From: Rhodococcus qingshengii JCM 15477 | Lineage (GTDB): Bacteria > Actinomycetota > Actinomycetes > Mycobacteriales > Mycobacteriaceae | Reading direction: 5' to 3' | Assembly (NCBI RefSeq): GCF_023221595.1 | Contig: NZ_CP096563.1 | Location: 3,987,501 to 4,051,500 of the forward strand | Length of the DNA: 64,000 nt | Shown: positions 26,266 through 36,013 of the stretch, one piece after another | Numbering within the stretch: the stretch's first letter is position 1 | Layout: every line of letters starts with the position of its first letter | The notes under the pieces: model-generated | What the model was told of the DNA's origin: nothing | The model's input: the letters and a program-made list of their open reading frames with translations, nothing else | Database searches by the model: none | Translations under genes and position numbers: made by a program

Positions 26266-26745
26266 TTACTGTGACGACTGCGTCTCCGGAAAGAAAAGCG
26301 CCCGCGCCCGGCGAGCGACCTCTTCGGCAGGTACATCCTCGACCTTCGTGCATACTGCCCACCTGTGGCCGAACGGATCGAGAAACACTCCATGCCGGTC
26401 GCCCGAAAATGTATCGGCCACAGCCGTGACCAGCGTGCCTCCCTCGGCGACTGCCCGAGCGACAAACTCGTCCGTGTCCTCGGTGTAGACGACGATCGAC
26501 GAATGCACCCAGCCGTCCTGCGGTGATTTGAGACCGAAGTCCGGCATCTCCTGCGAAAGCTGCAGCATCGAATCGCCGATCCGGATCTCCGCATGCATGA
26601 GGGAGCCGTCAGGTGCGTTCATCGCATCGACTATCTCAGCTCCAAGTGCTCGTTTGTAGTAGTCGAGTGCGGCATGGCCGTCCGGCACCGCAAGGTAGGG
26701 AGTGATCGTGCGGTAACCAGCAGGGATCGGGTTCACTGTGTTCAT
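26266..26745 (-). CDS. VOC family protein (PhnB/glyoxalase-like)
   Basis: The 159-residue product begins MNTVNPIPAGYRTITPYLAVPDGHAALDYYKRALGAE and has a repeated beta-alpha-beta vicinal oxygen chelate pattern. HAEIRIGDSMLQLSQEMPDFG, VYTEDTDEFVARAVAEGGT and DPFGHRWAVCTKVEDV match PhnB-like members. These proteins often bind a metal, but the exact reaction is unknown. The ATG at 26745 fits homologues; the longer frame to 26820 does not. It is convergent with the hydroxyacid dehydrogenase and divergent from the sirtuin gene. Confidence 0.88.
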   Translation of the reverse strand: MNTVNPIPAGYRTITPYLAVPDGHAALDYYKRALGAEIVDAMNAPDGSLMHAEIRIGDSMLQLSQEMPDFGLKSPQDGWVHSSIVVYTEDTDEFVARAVAEGGTLVTAVADTFSGDRHGVFLDPFGHRWAVCTKVEDVPAEEVARRARALFFPETQSSQ

Positions 26746-26837
26746 GTGTACGAGTATTGGCGATCGCACACGTGTTCTATTGAACATTTCGGACTTCCTC
26801 CGCGCCTCCGTCTCGCACACGCGCCTATCCTGGAACG

Positions 26838-27695
26838 GTGCCTACCGACAACAGCCGCCTCGACGCCCTCCCCGAGCTCCTGGCCGGCCGTCGCCTGGCA
26901 GTTCTGACGGGCGCCGGCATCTCCACCGACTCCGGAATCCCGGACTACCGCGGACCTGATTCACCCCCGCGCAATCCGATGACGTTCCAACAGTTCATCG
27001 GCGATCCGGCGTTTCGGCGGCACTACTGGGCGCGCAACCACATCGGCTGGCGATACATGGACAGCTCCCGCCCCAACCAGGGCCACCGGGCCGTCGCGGC
27101 ACTGGAACGAACAGGGCGAGCCGTCGGCGTGATCACCCAGAACGTCGACCTCCTGCACACCAAGGCCGGCGCGCGAAACGTCATCGACCTCCACGGCACC
27201 TACGCGCAGGTTCGATGCCTGAGCTGCCAGCGGCTGATCTCCCGCACCACTCTCGCGGAGAGGCTGGAAGAAGCCAATCCCGGATTCGCCGAAACAGTCG
27301 CTGCTGCAACAGGAGTCGAAATCGCACCCGACGCAGATGCCGTGATCGAATCCACCGCACACTTTCGCGTCGTGGATTGCGCCGTGTGCGGTGGCTTACT
27401 CAAACCGGACATCGTCTACTTCGGCGAATCCGTCCCCAAGGAACGCGTCGCCCGTGCATACAGCCTTGTCGACCAATCCGACGCACTGTTGGTAGCCGGG
27501 TCGTCGTTGACCGTGATGTCCGGCCTACGTTTCGTCCGGCATGCCGCCAAGACCGGGAAGCCGATCGCCATCGTCAATCGAGGCACGACTCGCGGCGACG
27601 AATTCGCCGACCTCAAGCTCGAAGTCGGTTGCGCTGAAGCACTTTCCGCCCTCGTCGAGCACGAAAGCTACAGCGCCACCAAGTCGTCCGCGTGA
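26838..27695 (+). CDS. NAD-dependent protein deacylase, Sir2 family (class II, SIRT4-like)
   Basis: The 285-residue sirtuin has the NAD-binding motif [20 protein letters not shown] near residue 20-40 and [12 protein letters not shown] near 103-114. The catalytic His is in [11 protein letters not shown]. Two zinc pairs (CLSC and CAVC) and [12 protein letters not shown] follow. The TQNVD and PDYRGP forms place it with class II sirtuins such as SIRT4 rather than the CobB type. Sirtuins remove acyl groups from lysines using NAD. The GTG start at 26838 was used. Its 3' end overlaps the proB 3' end by 28 bases on the opposite strand. Confidence 0.93.
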   Translation: MPTDNSRLDALPELLAGRRLAVLTGAGISTDSGIPDYRGPDSPPRNPMTFQQFIGDPAFRRHYWARNHIGWRYMDSSRPNQGHRAVAALERTGRAVGVITQNVDLLHTKAGARNVIDLHGTYAQVRCLSCQRLISRTTLAERLEEANPGFAETVAAATGVEIAPDADAVIESTAHFRVVDCAVCGGLLKPDIVYFGESVPKERVARAYSLVDQSDALLVAGSSLTVMSGLRFVRHAAKTGKPIAIVNRGTTRGDEFADLKLEVGCAEALSALVEHESYSATKSSA

Positions 27696-28771
27696 ACCAC
27701 AGGACGCTGCATGTCGGCCGGCAGATCGGTGGTGGAGCGCCCCAGGATCTCCTCGATCTCCGCAGCGTCGAACGCAACGACACCCCGGGCGACGGGCTTC
27801 TCCCCCGGCCCCATCAGGGACACGACGTCGCCGGCGTGGAAGTCACCGGATACACCGACGATGCCAGCGGACAGAAGGCTTCGACGCTTGGACACGACCG
27901 CGCGGACGGCGCCTTCGTCGAGGTGGAGGTCACCCGATGTGTCAGCGGCGTGACGAACCCAGAATCGGCGTGCCGACAATCGCGTCGGCCGCGGCGCAAA
28001 TGCCGTTCCGACATCGGCACCACTGAGTGCCTGCGCAGCGTCCGATGCTGCCGCGAGCAGAACCGGCACGCCGGAATCAGCGGCCAGGCGTGCTGCTGAG
28101 AGCTTCGACGCCATGCCTCCGGTACCGAGGGCGCCACCCGAACCGGCAACCACACCGTCGAGATCCTCGGGACTGTTGACCTCGGGAATCAGTGTGGCAT
28201 CGCCCTTTCGGGGATCCCCGTCGTACAGTCCGTCCACATCCGACAACAGGATCAACGCGTCGGCGCCGACCAGATGAGCAACCAGTGCAGCCAGCCGATC
28301 GTTGTCACCGAATCGAAGTTCGGTGGTGGCAACGGTGTCGTTCTCGTTCACGATCGCCACCGCGTGCAATGCCCGTAGACGATCGAGTGTCCGTTGGGCG
28401 TTGCGGTGCTGCGTCCGTCGAGCGATGTCGTCAGCCGTGAGTAGAACCTGCCCGACGGTACGGCCGTAACGGGCGAACGACGTACCCCAGGCGTGAGCCA
28501 GAGCCAACTGACCGACGCTGGCCGCAGCCTGCTTGGTCGCGAGATCCCGCGGTCGCTTGGTCAGTCCCAGCGGCGCCAGTCCGGCGCCGACGGCACCGGA
28601 CGAGACAACGACGACATCGGAACCCGCACGCATGCGAGCCTCGATGGCATCGGCCAACAGATCGAGTCGGTGAGTATCGAGTCCCGCCACCAGACTGGTG
28701 AGCGCAGACGAACCGATCTTCACGACGATACTGTGAGCCGACGCTATCGACTCCCTGGTGGACCCGAGCAC
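27668..28771 (-). CDS. proB: Glutamate 5-kinase
   Basis: The 367-residue protein phosphorylates glutamate to gamma-glutamyl phosphate, the committed and proline-inhibited step of proline synthesis. The amino-acid kinase domain runs from [12 protein letters not shown], through [16 protein letters not shown] and [25 protein letters not shown], to [17 protein letters not shown]-terminal PUA domain begins near residue 275. I chose the GTG at 28771 because the longer frame runs back into the 3' end of obg. It follows obg by 44 bases, as in mycobacteria; proA is 11.6 kb away. Confidence 0.96.
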   Translation of the reverse strand: MLGSTRESIASAHSIVVKIGSSALTSLVAGLDTHRLDLLADAIEARMRAGSDVVVVSSGAVGAGLAPLGLTKRPRDLATKQAAASVGQLALAHAWGTSFARYGRTVGQVLLTADDIARRTQHRNAQRTLDRLRALHAVAIVNENDTVATTELRFGDNDRLAALVAHLVGADALILLSDVDGLYDGDPRKGDATLIPEVNSPEDLDGVVAGSGGALGTGGMASKLSAARLAADSGVPVLLAAASDAAQALSGADVGTAFAPRPTRLSARRFWVRHAADTSGDLHLDEGAVRAVVSKRRSLLSAGIVGVSGDFHAGDVVSLMGPGEKPVARGVVAFDAAEIEEILGRSTTDLPADMQRPVVHADDLVAL

Positions 28772-28815
28772 AGTCCCGTTCCCTCTCTTCGGTTTTCGTC
28801 CTGAAATCGCGTGGG

Positions 28816-30267
28816 TCAGGCGTCTTCGTCGAGCAAGCCGCGGCGGACACGACGCGCGTGCTTGCGCTCGTCGGCGCCGATGCGCTCCACCTGATCGAGA
28901 CGCGGGTCGGTTCCACGGCCCGTGCGGGTCAGATCGATACCGGCCGGCGTCATCGGCTCCCACTCGAAGCTGACGTCACCGATGGTGACGGAAGCTCCTG
29001 GCTGAGCGCCCTTCTTGACCAATGCGTCCTCGACGCCCAATCGAGCAAGACGGTCGGCGAGGTAACCAACGGCCTCGTCGTTGTCGAAGGCGGTCTGACG
29101 AATCCACCGCTCCGGGCGGGTGCCTCGGACGACGAACCCACCGGGAATATCGGGATCCTTCTCGATGGTGAAGCTGGAATCCTTGACCTTGACCGGGCGA
29201 ATGACCTGGCGCTTCGGCTCGGGCTTCGGATGAGCTTCGCGGTAGTCGCGGACCATCTTCGCCAGCGCGAATGTCAACGGTCGCAATCCTTCTCGGCTCA
29301 CCGCCGAGATGGTGAAGACCGGCCATCCGCGAGCTTCGATCTCAGGCGTGACCATTTCGGCCAATTCGGCGGCCTCGGGAACGTCGGTCTTGTTGAGGAT
29401 GACGACGCGCGGGCGCTTGTCGAGGTCGCCGAGTCCCGAGTCGCCGGAGAGCGCGGGCGTGTACGCAGCCAGCTCTGCTTCCAGGGCGTCGATGTCGGAG
29501 ATCGGGTCACGTCCCGGATCGAGGGTGGCGCAGTCGATCACGTGCGCCAATACGGCGCAGCGTTCGATGTGGCGCAGGAAGTCCAGGCCCAAACCGCGGC
29601 CTTCGCTTGCACCGGGGATCAGCCCGGGCACGTCGGCGACGGTGAAGGTGGTGTCACCGCTCGAGACGACGCCGAGGTTGGGGACCAGAGTTGTGAAGGG
29701 GTAGTCGGCGATCTTCGGCTTGGCCGCAGAGAGAACGGACACAAGCGAGGACTTACCGGCGGAGGGGAATCCGAGCAGACCGACGTCGGCTACCGACTTG
29801 AGTTCGAGAACCAGGTCACGCTCGACACCGTCCTCACCGAGGAGTGCGAAACCGGGAGCTTTGCGGGCTTTCGAGGCGAGTGCTGCGTTGCCGAGTCCGC
29901 CGCGGCCGCCCTGAGCGGCGTCGAAGCGTGAACCGACTCCCACGAGGTCGGCAAGCACGTTGCCGTCGGTATCGAGAACCACAGTTCCATCCGGAACCTT
30001 GAGGATGAGGTCTTCACCGTTTGCACCCTCGCGGTTACTGCCGGCGCCCTGCTTGCCGTTGGTTGCCTTCGCGTTGGGATGGAAGTGAAAGTCGAGGAGG
30101 GTGTGGATGTTCTCGTCGACCACGAGGATGACGTCGCCACCGCGACCTCCGTTGGCACCGTCCGGACCGCCGAGCGGTTTGAACTTCTCGCGGTGTACGG
30201 AGGCGCAACCATTGCCGCCTTTTCCAGCGCTGACGTGCAGCACAACACGGTCAATGAATCGGGACAT
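28816..30267 (-). CDS. obg: Obg family GTPase (ObgE/CgtA)
   Basis: The 483-residue GTPase is linked to 50S ribosome assembly and stress response. It has the glycine-rich Obg domain (about 1-158; [21 protein letters not shown]). The G domain follows, with G1 [14 protein letters not shown]2 [12 protein letters not shown]3 [10 protein letters not shown] and G4 ILNKTD. A C-terminal OCT domain ([26 protein letters not shown] region) and an acidic-basic tail complete it. A strong terminator hairpin separates it from rpmA, so obg-proB form their own transcript, likely from a promoter in 30268-30367. Confidence 0.97.
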   Translation of the reverse strand: MSRFIDRVVLHVSAGKGGNGCASVHREKFKPLGGPDGANGGRGGDVILVVDENIHTLLDFHFHPNAKATNGKQGAGSNREGANGEDLILKVPDGTVVLDTDGNVLADLVGVGSRFDAAQGGRGGLGNAALASKARKAPGFALLGEDGVERDLVLELKSVADVGLLGFPSAGKSSLVSVLSAAKPKIADYPFTTLVPNLGVVSSGDTTFTVADVPGLIPGASEGRGLGLDFLRHIERCAVLAHVIDCATLDPGRDPISDIDALEAELAAYTPALSGDSGLGDLDKRPRVVILNKTDVPEAAELAEMVTPEIEARGWPVFTISAVSREGLRPLTFALAKMVRDYREAHPKPEPKRQVIRPVKVKDSSFTIEKDPDIPGGFVVRGTRPERWIRQTAFDNDEAVGYLADRLARLGVEDALVKKGAQPGASVTIGDVSFEWEPMTPAGIDLTRTGRGTDPRLDQVERIGADERKHARRVRRGLLDEDA

Positions 30268-30367
30268 GACTGCCGGATCCTTCCTCAGTCAATTGCGGGT
30301 CTCACGCGATGAGCTGAACTTCTGGTGAGCAGGGTTGCTCGGGGCAAAACGGGTACTGCTAAACAAA

Positions 30368-30413
30368 CGATAGGGGCGGACCGGGTTATTTCAACCCTGG
30401 TCCGCCCCTATCG
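30368..30413 (-). terminator. Terminator between rpmA and obg
   Basis: The arms CGATAGGGGCGGACC (30368-30382) and GGTCCGCCCCTATCG (30399-30413) pair perfectly over 15 bases. An inner GGGTT/AACCC stem closes on a small loop. On the minus strand it lies downstream of rpmA. The run after the stem has only a few T residues, as is usual in actinobacteria. Confidence 0.8.
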
Positions 30414-30497
30414 GGAGCTTGGAACGCGTCACTCTCTTACCGAAAGCAGAACCGGCTTACCGAAGTAGAACCGATGACGCACAACTAGCGAGAAAGA

Positions 30498-30767
30498 CTA
30501 GACCTCAGCCGCAACGACGGCCGGAACGATGTTCACGGTCTTGCGTCCACGCTTCTGGCCGAACTCGACTGCACCGGCAGCGAGAGCGAACAGGGTGTCG
30601 TCGCCGCCACGGCCGACGTTGACGCCGGGGTGGAAGTGCGTGCCGCGCTGGCGAACCAGGATTTCGCCTGCGCTGACCGACTGGCCGCCGAAGCGCTTCA
30701 CGCCGAGGCGCTGGGCGTTTGAATCGCGACCGTTACGGGAGCTGGATGCACCCTTCTTATGTGCCAT
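30498..30767 (-). CDS. rpmA: 50S ribosomal protein L27
   Basis: The 89-residue protein starts [24 protein letters not shown], the conserved L27 N-terminus that reaches the peptidyl transferase centre, and contains [28 protein letters not shown]. No cleavable N-terminal extension of the Firmicutes type is present. It is 42 bases downstream of rplU and shares its transcript. The terminator at 30368-30413 follows. Confidence 0.98.
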
Positions 30768-30809
30768 GCTATTGACCCTCCTCGGGTGAAATTAGCTAGA
30801 AAGAACTGG

Positions 30810-31121
30810 TTACTTGATGCCCGTGACCTTGAGCACCGTGATCGGCTGCCTGTGGCCCTGACGCTTGTGGTAACCGGTCTTGTTCTTGAACTTGTGGATG
30901 CGGATCTTCGGGCCCTTGGTGTGCTCGACGATCTCACTGGTGACTGCGACCTTGGCCAGCTTGGCCGCGTCGGTGGTCAGGTCGGATCCGTCGACCACGA
31001 GAACGGGAGCAAGCGAGACAGCAGTGCCGGGCTCACCCTCGATCTTCTCGACCTTGACGAGGTCACCAACAGCGACCTTGTACTGCTTTCCGCCGGTCTT
31101 GACGATCGCGTACGTTGCCAT
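30810..31121 (-). CDS. rplU: 50S ribosomal protein L21
   Basis: The 103-residue protein begins [27 protein letters not shown] and ends [17 protein letters not shown], matching L21 throughout, including the [12 protein letters not shown] signature. L21 binds 23S rRNA and contacts L20. The ATG at 31121 is used; the frame extends 33 codons further upstream into the leader. A sigma-A-like promoter lies about 170 bases upstream, giving a 5' leader of roughly 150-160 bases. Confidence 0.98.
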   Translation of the reverse strand: MATYAIVKTGGKQYKVAVGDLVKVEKIEGEPGTAVSLAPVLVVDGSDLTTDAAKLAKVAVTSEIVEHTKGPKIRIHKFKNKTGYHKRQGHRQPITVLKVTGIK

Positions 31122-31288
31122 CGGAGGGCTACCCCTTGCTTCTTCGAACTTGCTCGCGCTGCTGCCTGAGGCTTCAAATGCATCGCGACTGGTCTGGTTT
31201 ATGTCACCTCGGCTCGGCACTGACGTACCGGGACATTCACGCGCACTCTAGGCACACGGAATCTCTACCGCCGGGTGGCGACCCTCCA

Positions 31289-31318
31289 AGGTTACGGGAA
31301 AGCAACCGTCAGGGTCAA
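31289..31318 (-). promoter_or_regulatory. Candidate sigma-A promoter of rplU-rpmA
   Basis: On the minus strand a TTGACC hexamer (31313-31318) and a TAACCT hexamer (31289-31294) are separated by 18 bases, close to the housekeeping consensus. The predicted transcript would have a leader of about 160 bases before the rplU start. Nothing else convincing was seen in the 31122-31440 gap apart from the rne terminator. Confidence 0.5.
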
Positions 31319-31384
31319 ACCGCCCCGCCGAGGGGTGGTGCTTACTACTCTGTACTGCTTCTACCAGCTGAAACTTCGGATAGC

Positions 31385-31421
31385 GGTTGGATGTCCTCGC
31401 TCATCGCGAAGTCATCCAACC
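31385..31421 (-). terminator. Hairpin downstream of rne
   Basis: GGTTGGATG (31385-31393) pairs with CATCCAACC (31413-31421); a flanking C/G pair extends the stem to ten. It lies 20 bases past the rne stop on the minus strand and probably ends that transcript. There is no long T-run. Confidence 0.65.
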
Positions 31422-31440
31422 GACCGAAAGCCAGTAGTTC

Positions 31441-34400
31441 TTACTCTCCGTCTACCGGAGGACCTGCGGGACGTGCTGCTGCACGCCTGCGACGGGGTCT
31501 CTTGACGACGACAACTTCTTCCTCAGCCGGAACTTCGGTGGCCGGAGCCGGAACGTTTTCCGCGACCGCGTCCACCACGGGTTCCGGAGTCGGAATCACG
31601 AAGACCGTGCCCACCTCGGGAGCTGCCTCGGCAACCGGTGCCGACGCTGCCCGCGACGCCCGGCGACTACGCCGACGACCGCGCGGAGCTGCTTCGGTCG
31701 AAGCTGCGGCCGACTCGTTGTCCACTGCGGATACTTCTTCCGCAGCAGAGTCCACAACAGGAACGTCATGGTGCTCAGCAGCAGCAGGAGTATGTATCGG
31801 CCGATCTTGTTGCCGATCGGCACTTTTGGATGCATCGTCCCCCGAAGACACACCGGCGGAATCAGACTCGGTCGAGTCGGCCGCGACGGTCTCGTCGTCG
31901 TCGTGGTGATGCGAGGCCATCGCCAATGCCACCGGATGAGCCCGCTTGACCGTCGCGTCGACGGCCGGAACCTCCGGCGCCGGAGCTTCCTGTCCGTTGG
32001 ACTCGGTCGAAGCCGACTTGTCTCCGCGGCCACGCTTGTTCTTGCGCGAGGTACCGGAATCACTGCGCTGCGAGCCCGAACGCGATCCTCCGTCGTCCGA
32101 GGACTTCACCTCGACGGGCTCGGAATGGACGATGATGCCGCGGCCGTGGCAGTGCTCACAGGTGGTCGAGAAGGCCTCGACCAATCCGGTGCCCAACTTC
32201 TTGCGCGTCATCTGCACGAGCCCGAGTGACGTGACCTCCGACACCTGATGGCGCGTGCGATCGCGACCCAGGCATTCGGTGAGCCGACGCAGGACCAGGT
32301 CCCGGTTCGATTCGAGAACCATGTCGATGAAGTCGACGACGATCATTCCGCCGATGTCCCGCAGGCGCATCTGGCGAACGATCTCCTCGGCCGCTTCGAG
32401 GTTGTTACGGGTGACGGTCTCTTCGAGGTTTCCGCCGGCTCCGGTGAACTTGCCGGTGTTGACGTCGACGACGGTCATGGCCTCGGTGCGGTCGATCACC
32501 AGGGTGCCGCCGGACGGCAGCCACACCTTGCGATCGAGTGCCTTGGCCAACTGCTCGTCGATACGGCGAGCCGCGAAGACGTCGATACCGTTGTTCGGCG
32601 TGTACTTCTCGAGCCGCGGAAGCAGGTCGGGCGCAACGGAGTTGATGTAGTTCTCGACCGTCGTGTGCGCCTTCTCGCCCTCGATGACCAGCTTGGAGAA
32701 GTCCTCGTTGAACAGATCACGAATGACCTTGACCAGCATGTCAGGCTCTTCGTACAGCGCCTGCGGGTTGCCGGACTTACCGGTGTCCGCAGCCGCAGCC
32801 TGCTCCTCGATGCCGGCCCACTGAGCCTGCAGACGAGTCACGTCGCGCGCCAACTCTTCTTCGCTGACGCCCTCGGACGCCGTGCGAATGATCACGCCCG
32901 CGTCGGCGGGCACGATGTCGCGCAAGATTTCCTTGAGACGCTTGCGCTCGGTGTCCGGAAGCTTGCGGCTGATACCCGTGGACGTACCACCGGGCACGTA
33001 GACGAGGAAACGACCGGCAAGCGAAATCTGTGTCGTCAGTCGAGCACCCTTGTGGCCGACCGGATCCTTGCTGACCTGAACGAGCACCTGATCGCCAGGC
33101 TTGAGAGCCTGCTCGATCTTGCGCGAGTTGCCACCGAGACCGGCAGCCTCCCAGTTGACCTCACCGGCGTAGAGAACACCGTTGCGGCCACGTCCGATGT
33201 CGATGAACGCAGCTTCCATGCTGGGGAGCACGTTCTGGACACGTCCGAGGTACACGTTGCCGACCATCGACGCGGACGCCGAGTTGGTGACGAAGTGCTC
33301 GACCAGCACTCCGTCTTCGAGGACTGCTACCTGTGTAGTCGCATGCGGCTGACCGCTGTCTGCCCGATCGCGCACAACCATGACGCGATCGACGGCCTCA
33401 CGACGCGCGAGGAACTCCGACTCGGTCAGGATCGGTGGGCGACGTCGGCCGGCGTCACGACCGTCGCGGCGACGCTGACGCTTCGCTTCCAGACGTGTCG
33501 AACCACTGATGCCCTGGACCTCGTCCTTGACGCGGGTCTTGTTGCGAGGTTCGCGCTCGTGAACGACGGTGTTCGGCGGATCGTCCTCGGACGTCGCAGT
33601 CGCGTCGGTGGCACCGTCGGTGCCGGTCTTGCGACGACGACGACGGCGGCGACGGCGGCTCGATCCGTCGGCATCGAGATCGGAATCGTCGGCATTCTCG
33701 GAATCCGCATCAGCGGTGGACTCGGACTTATCACCGGATTCTTCGCCGGCAGCGTCGTCGGTTTGCTTCTCGACTGCCGCAGGGGCAGATTCCTGCTCCG
33801 ATTCGGTAGCGGTATCCGACTCTTCGTCCGAACCCTGCTCGCCACCCTGTTCACCGCGACCACGTCCACGTCCACGGCGTCCACGACGACGGCGACGCGG
33901 CTGATCGTCGTCCTCGTCCTCGGACTCGGCGCTCTCGCCCTCGGTTTGCGGTGCGGTCACAGCCGGCTCTTCGACGGCAGGAACTGCAACCGGCGCTGCC
34001 TCGAGAACGACGGTTTCGGCTTCCGCGGTTGTCTGCTTCTCTTCGACGACCGCCGGTGCAGCAGGCTCGCGGCGTGCGCGACGGCGACGCGGAGCTACCT
34101 CGGCGGCTTCGAGATCCGGCTGCAGGAACAGCGGGACCTGCGGCGCGGCGGGAGCCACCTCGGGCTGATGGGTCTGCGGCGCCTCGAAGGAAGTGAACAG
34201 ATCGGACTGCTCGGCTTCCTTGCTCTGCAGCGCAGCAGCGGCGTCGAGTCCAGCGCTGATCTCGGCGACAGCCGGATCCACTGCTTCTTCTGCTGCAGGT
34301 TCTTCGACGACGACCTTTTTGCGGGTGCGACGAGCCCTGACAGGCTTCTCGGCCGGAGCCTCTGCAACAGGAGCCTCCACGGGAGCTTCTGCAGCAGGCT

Positions 34401-34686
34401 CCTCGACAACAGGCGCCTCGACAACCGGGTCGATGAGGGTGTCGAGCTCGGCGACGACGGGCTCGATGGCCTCGGCCGCGGAAGTCAACGAGGCATGAAT
34501 CCGCTGAGCGACGTCACGGTGGAGACTCGACTGCGCGCTGCGCAATTCGGTACCGAGCGCTGCGGCTTCGGCAAGGACCTGCTTGCTGGTGACGCCGAGC
34601 AACTTCGCCAGCGCGTGTACGCGCATCTTGTCGGGAAATTCCGGGGTGGTGCTGGAATCTGATTCGGTTGGGGATTGATCGGCCAC
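31441..34686 (-). CDS. rne: Rne/Rng family ribonuclease (RNase E/G)
   Basis: The product is a 1081-residue endoribonuclease. From the GTG at 34686, which has a GAGGAG site, the first 400 residues or so are low-complexity: acidic Ala/Val/Glu/Pro runs (EAPVAEAPAE-type repeats) and Arg-rich blocks (RRRRGRRGRGRGRGE, RRRRRRRRRK). The S1 domain follows (VGNVYLGRVQNVLPSMEAAFIDIG), then the catalytic core with the metal-binding aspartates in TVVDVNTGKFTGAGG and GGMIVVDFIDM. The zinc link is CEHCHGRG. The C-terminus is another disordered tail with an RRRSRRASRA block. Central catalytic and flanking disordered scaffolds are typical of actinobacterial RNase E, which leads mRNA decay. Confidence 0.96.
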   Translation of the reverse strand: MADQSPTESDSSTTPEFPDKMRVHALAKLLGVTSKQVLAEAAALGTELRSAQSSLHRDVAQRIHASLTSAAEAIEPVVAELDTLIDPVVEAPVVEEPAAEAPVEAPVAEAPAEKPVRARRTRKKVVVEEPAAEEAVDPAVAEISAGLDAAAALQSKEAEQSDLFTSFEAPQTHQPEVAPAAPQVPLFLQPDLEAAEVAPRRRRARREPAAPAVVEEKQTTAEAETVVLEAAPVAVPAVEEPAVTAPQTEGESAESEDEDDDQPRRRRRGRRGRGRGRGEQGGEQGSDEESDTATESEQESAPAAVEKQTDDAAGEESGDKSESTADADSENADDSDLDADGSSRRRRRRRRRKTGTDGATDATATSEDDPPNTVVHEREPRNKTRVKDEVQGISGSTRLEAKRQRRRDGRDAGRRRPPILTESEFLARREAVDRVMVVRDRADSGQPHATTQVAVLEDGVLVEHFVTNSASASMVGNVYLGRVQNVLPSMEAAFIDIGRGRNGVLYAGEVNWEAAGLGGNSRKIEQALKPGDQVLVQVSKDPVGHKGARLTTQISLAGRFLVYVPGGTSTGISRKLPDTERKRLKEILRDIVPADAGVIIRTASEGVSEEELARDVTRLQAQWAGIEEQAAAADTGKSGNPQALYEEPDMLVKVIRDLFNEDFSKLVIEGEKAHTTVENYINSVAPDLLPRLEKYTPNNGIDVFAARRIDEQLAKALDRKVWLPSGGTLVIDRTEAMTVVDVNTGKFTGAGGNLEETVTRNNLEAAEEIVRQMRLRDIGGMIVVDFIDMVLESNRDLVLRRLTECLGRDRTRHQVSEVTSLGLVQMTRKKLGTGLVEAFSTTCEHCHGRGIIVHSEPVEVKSSDDGGSRSGSQRSDSGTSRKNKRGRGDKSASTESNGQEAPAPEVPAVDATVKRAHPVALAMASHHHDDDETVAADSTESDSAGVSSGDDASKSADRQQDRPIHTPAAAEHHDVPVVDSAAEEVSAVDNESAAASTEAAPRGRRRSRRASRAASAPVAEAAPEVGTVFVIPTPEPVVDAVAENVPAPATEVPAEEEVVVVKRPRRRRAAARPAGPPVDGE

Positions 34687-35134
34687 GTAAGTCTCCTCAG
34701 CCCCCGGGCGCGTCCAACCCAGAAGTCGAGTTGTCACGCGGCCACGCGGGAGCGTGCTGTGTGTACTCGCACTCAGAAGTGAGTACGAGATTGTAAGGTC
34801 TCGCTCCGCATGGTCCGCAATGCCCGTTATTCACTGCGAGCACATGAAGTGCCTGGCTGGATGGCCGTTGTCCTGTGCGCGAGCGCCTGATCATCCAGCG
34901 TGCAGAGGTCCAGGGATTTCCTGTTGACCTGGAGCAGCGATGAAAGGGCATCGAACCTAGGTGTCATCCGGTTGAACGTGCATAAAACAAATTGCGGTTC
35001 AACTGAAAGCAGTATCCCACACCAACGCGCCTGCAACTGCAAAGGGCGCACCGATGTGGGATACGTGCCGAGAATTCGCTGTGGAGATGTGGGCCGAAGG
35101 CCCGTTCATGTGGGCCAGAGGCCCGATCGGAGAT
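34687..35134 (-). other. Intergenic region between ndk and rne (rne leader)
   Basis: The 448-base stretch holds no convincing gene. Its right end carries the twin GGGCC hairpins listed separately. The rest, upstream of rne, is likely its long 5' leader, which is known to be long in other bacteria where RNase E controls its own mRNA. An AT-richer patch around 34975-35020 may contain the promoter, but I found no clean -35/-10 pair. Confidence 0.4.
35087..35128. repeat. Tandem 21-base repeats forming twin hairpins after ndk
   Basis: Two adjacent 21-base units (35087-35107 and 35108-35128) differ at only three positions. Both start ATGTGGGCC and contain a short inverted repeat GGGCC-N3-GGCCC, so each folds into a five-pair hairpin. 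They lie directly after the ndk stop on the minus strand and may end its transcript. Confidence 0.75.
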
Positions 35135-35554
35135 TCAGATGGACGACAGCGCGGGGAACCACAGAGCGATTTCACGCTCTGCCGACTCCACGGAGTCGCT
35201 GCCGTGAACGAGGTTCTGCTGCGCTTCGAGTCCGAAGTCGCCGCGGATCGTACCCGGAAGAGCCTTGTCGACCGGGTCGGTTCCGCCGGCCAACTGACGG
35301 AAAGCAGCGATGGCTCGGGGGCCTTCGAGCACTGCGGCCACCAGCGGACCGGAGGTGATGAACTCCAACAAGCTCGGGTAGAACGGACGCTCGGCGTGTT
35401 CTGCGTAGTGGCTACCAGCCACCTCTTCGGAAGCTACGCGGAGGTCGAGTGCTGCAATTGTCAGGCCTTTGCGCTCGATACGGCTGAGGATTTCTCCTAC
35501 GTATCCACGGGCAACGGCGTCGGGCTTGATAAGTACGAGGGTGCGCTCAGTCAC
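35135..35554 (-). CDS. ndk: Nucleoside diphosphate kinase
   Basis: The 139-residue enzyme moves the gamma-phosphate from NTPs to NDPs through a phospho-histidine. It begins [30 protein letters not shown], and the active-site His is in [20 protein letters not shown]. Length and motifs fit the standard hexameric or tetrameric family. It sits 18 bases downstream of the DUF4233 gene in a valS-folC-DUF4233-ndk order, the same as in mycobacteria. Confidence 0.98.
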   Translation of the reverse strand: MTERTLVLIKPDAVARGYVGEILSRIERKGLTIAALDLRVASEEVAGSHYAEHAERPFYPSLLEFITSGPLVAAVLEGPRAIAAFRQLAGGTDPVDKALPGTIRGDFGLEAQQNLVHGSDSVESAEREIALWFPALSSI

Positions 35555-35572
35555 AGCGGACAGCCTAAATGG

Positions 35573-36013
35573 TCAGTCCCGCTGACCGGGAAGCAGGCCC
35601 TTGTCCATCCGGCGCTTGATGTCTCTCTGCAGGTAGACGAGGTATCCCCAGACGATCCCGAAGGTGATCGCCACACCGGCGATCGACGGGTGGACGAAGA
35701 AACCGAACAGAAGAATCACCTGCAGCGCGACGTTGAACCCCATCGCCCACGGCTTGCCCTGGATGCCCGCACCCAGAATCATCAGTACCGCCAACCCGAT
35801 GATGAATCCCGCGGAGGCCGCGGTGAGGCCTCCGCCGACGACCGCGACAACCGGCAAAGCCAGCAGCACGACGATCGCCTCGAGGATCAGGGTTCCGGCC
35901 ATCACTCCGCGGAAGCTTTTCCACGGGTCCTTGGTCGGCGGCCCGAACTCGCCGGCAGTGTCTCCGGGCTCGTGGTCTCCGGACTCGGGATTGGCATCTG
36001 ACGGGGTACTCAC
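35573..36013 (-). CDS. DUF4233 domain-containing membrane protein
   Basis: The 146-residue protein has four hydrophobic segments: about 39-60 (AGTLILEAIVVLLALPVVAVV), 63-83, 88-108 and 112-131. A short soluble N-terminus is rich in Asp/Glu/Pro, and a basic C-terminus ends RRMDKGLLPGQRD. It corresponds to Rv2446c by position and type. Its function is unknown. The start overlaps the folC stop by four bases, so it is translated with folC; the constant linkage to folC and ndk is conserved in actinobacteria. Confidence 0.88.
   Translation of the reverse strand: MSTPSDANPESGDHEPGDTAGEFGPPTKDPWKSFRGVMAGTLILEAIVVLLALPVVAVVGGGLTAASAGFIIGLAVLMILGAGIQGKPWAMGFNVALQVILLFGFFVHPSIAGVAITFGIVWGYLVYLQRDIKRRMDKGLLPGQRD

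Noticed and set aside
32248..34662. 804-residue open frame on the plus strand opposite rne
   Set aside because: It mirrors the repetitive RNase E low-complexity and catalytic regions; no recognisable domain or ribosome site supports it.
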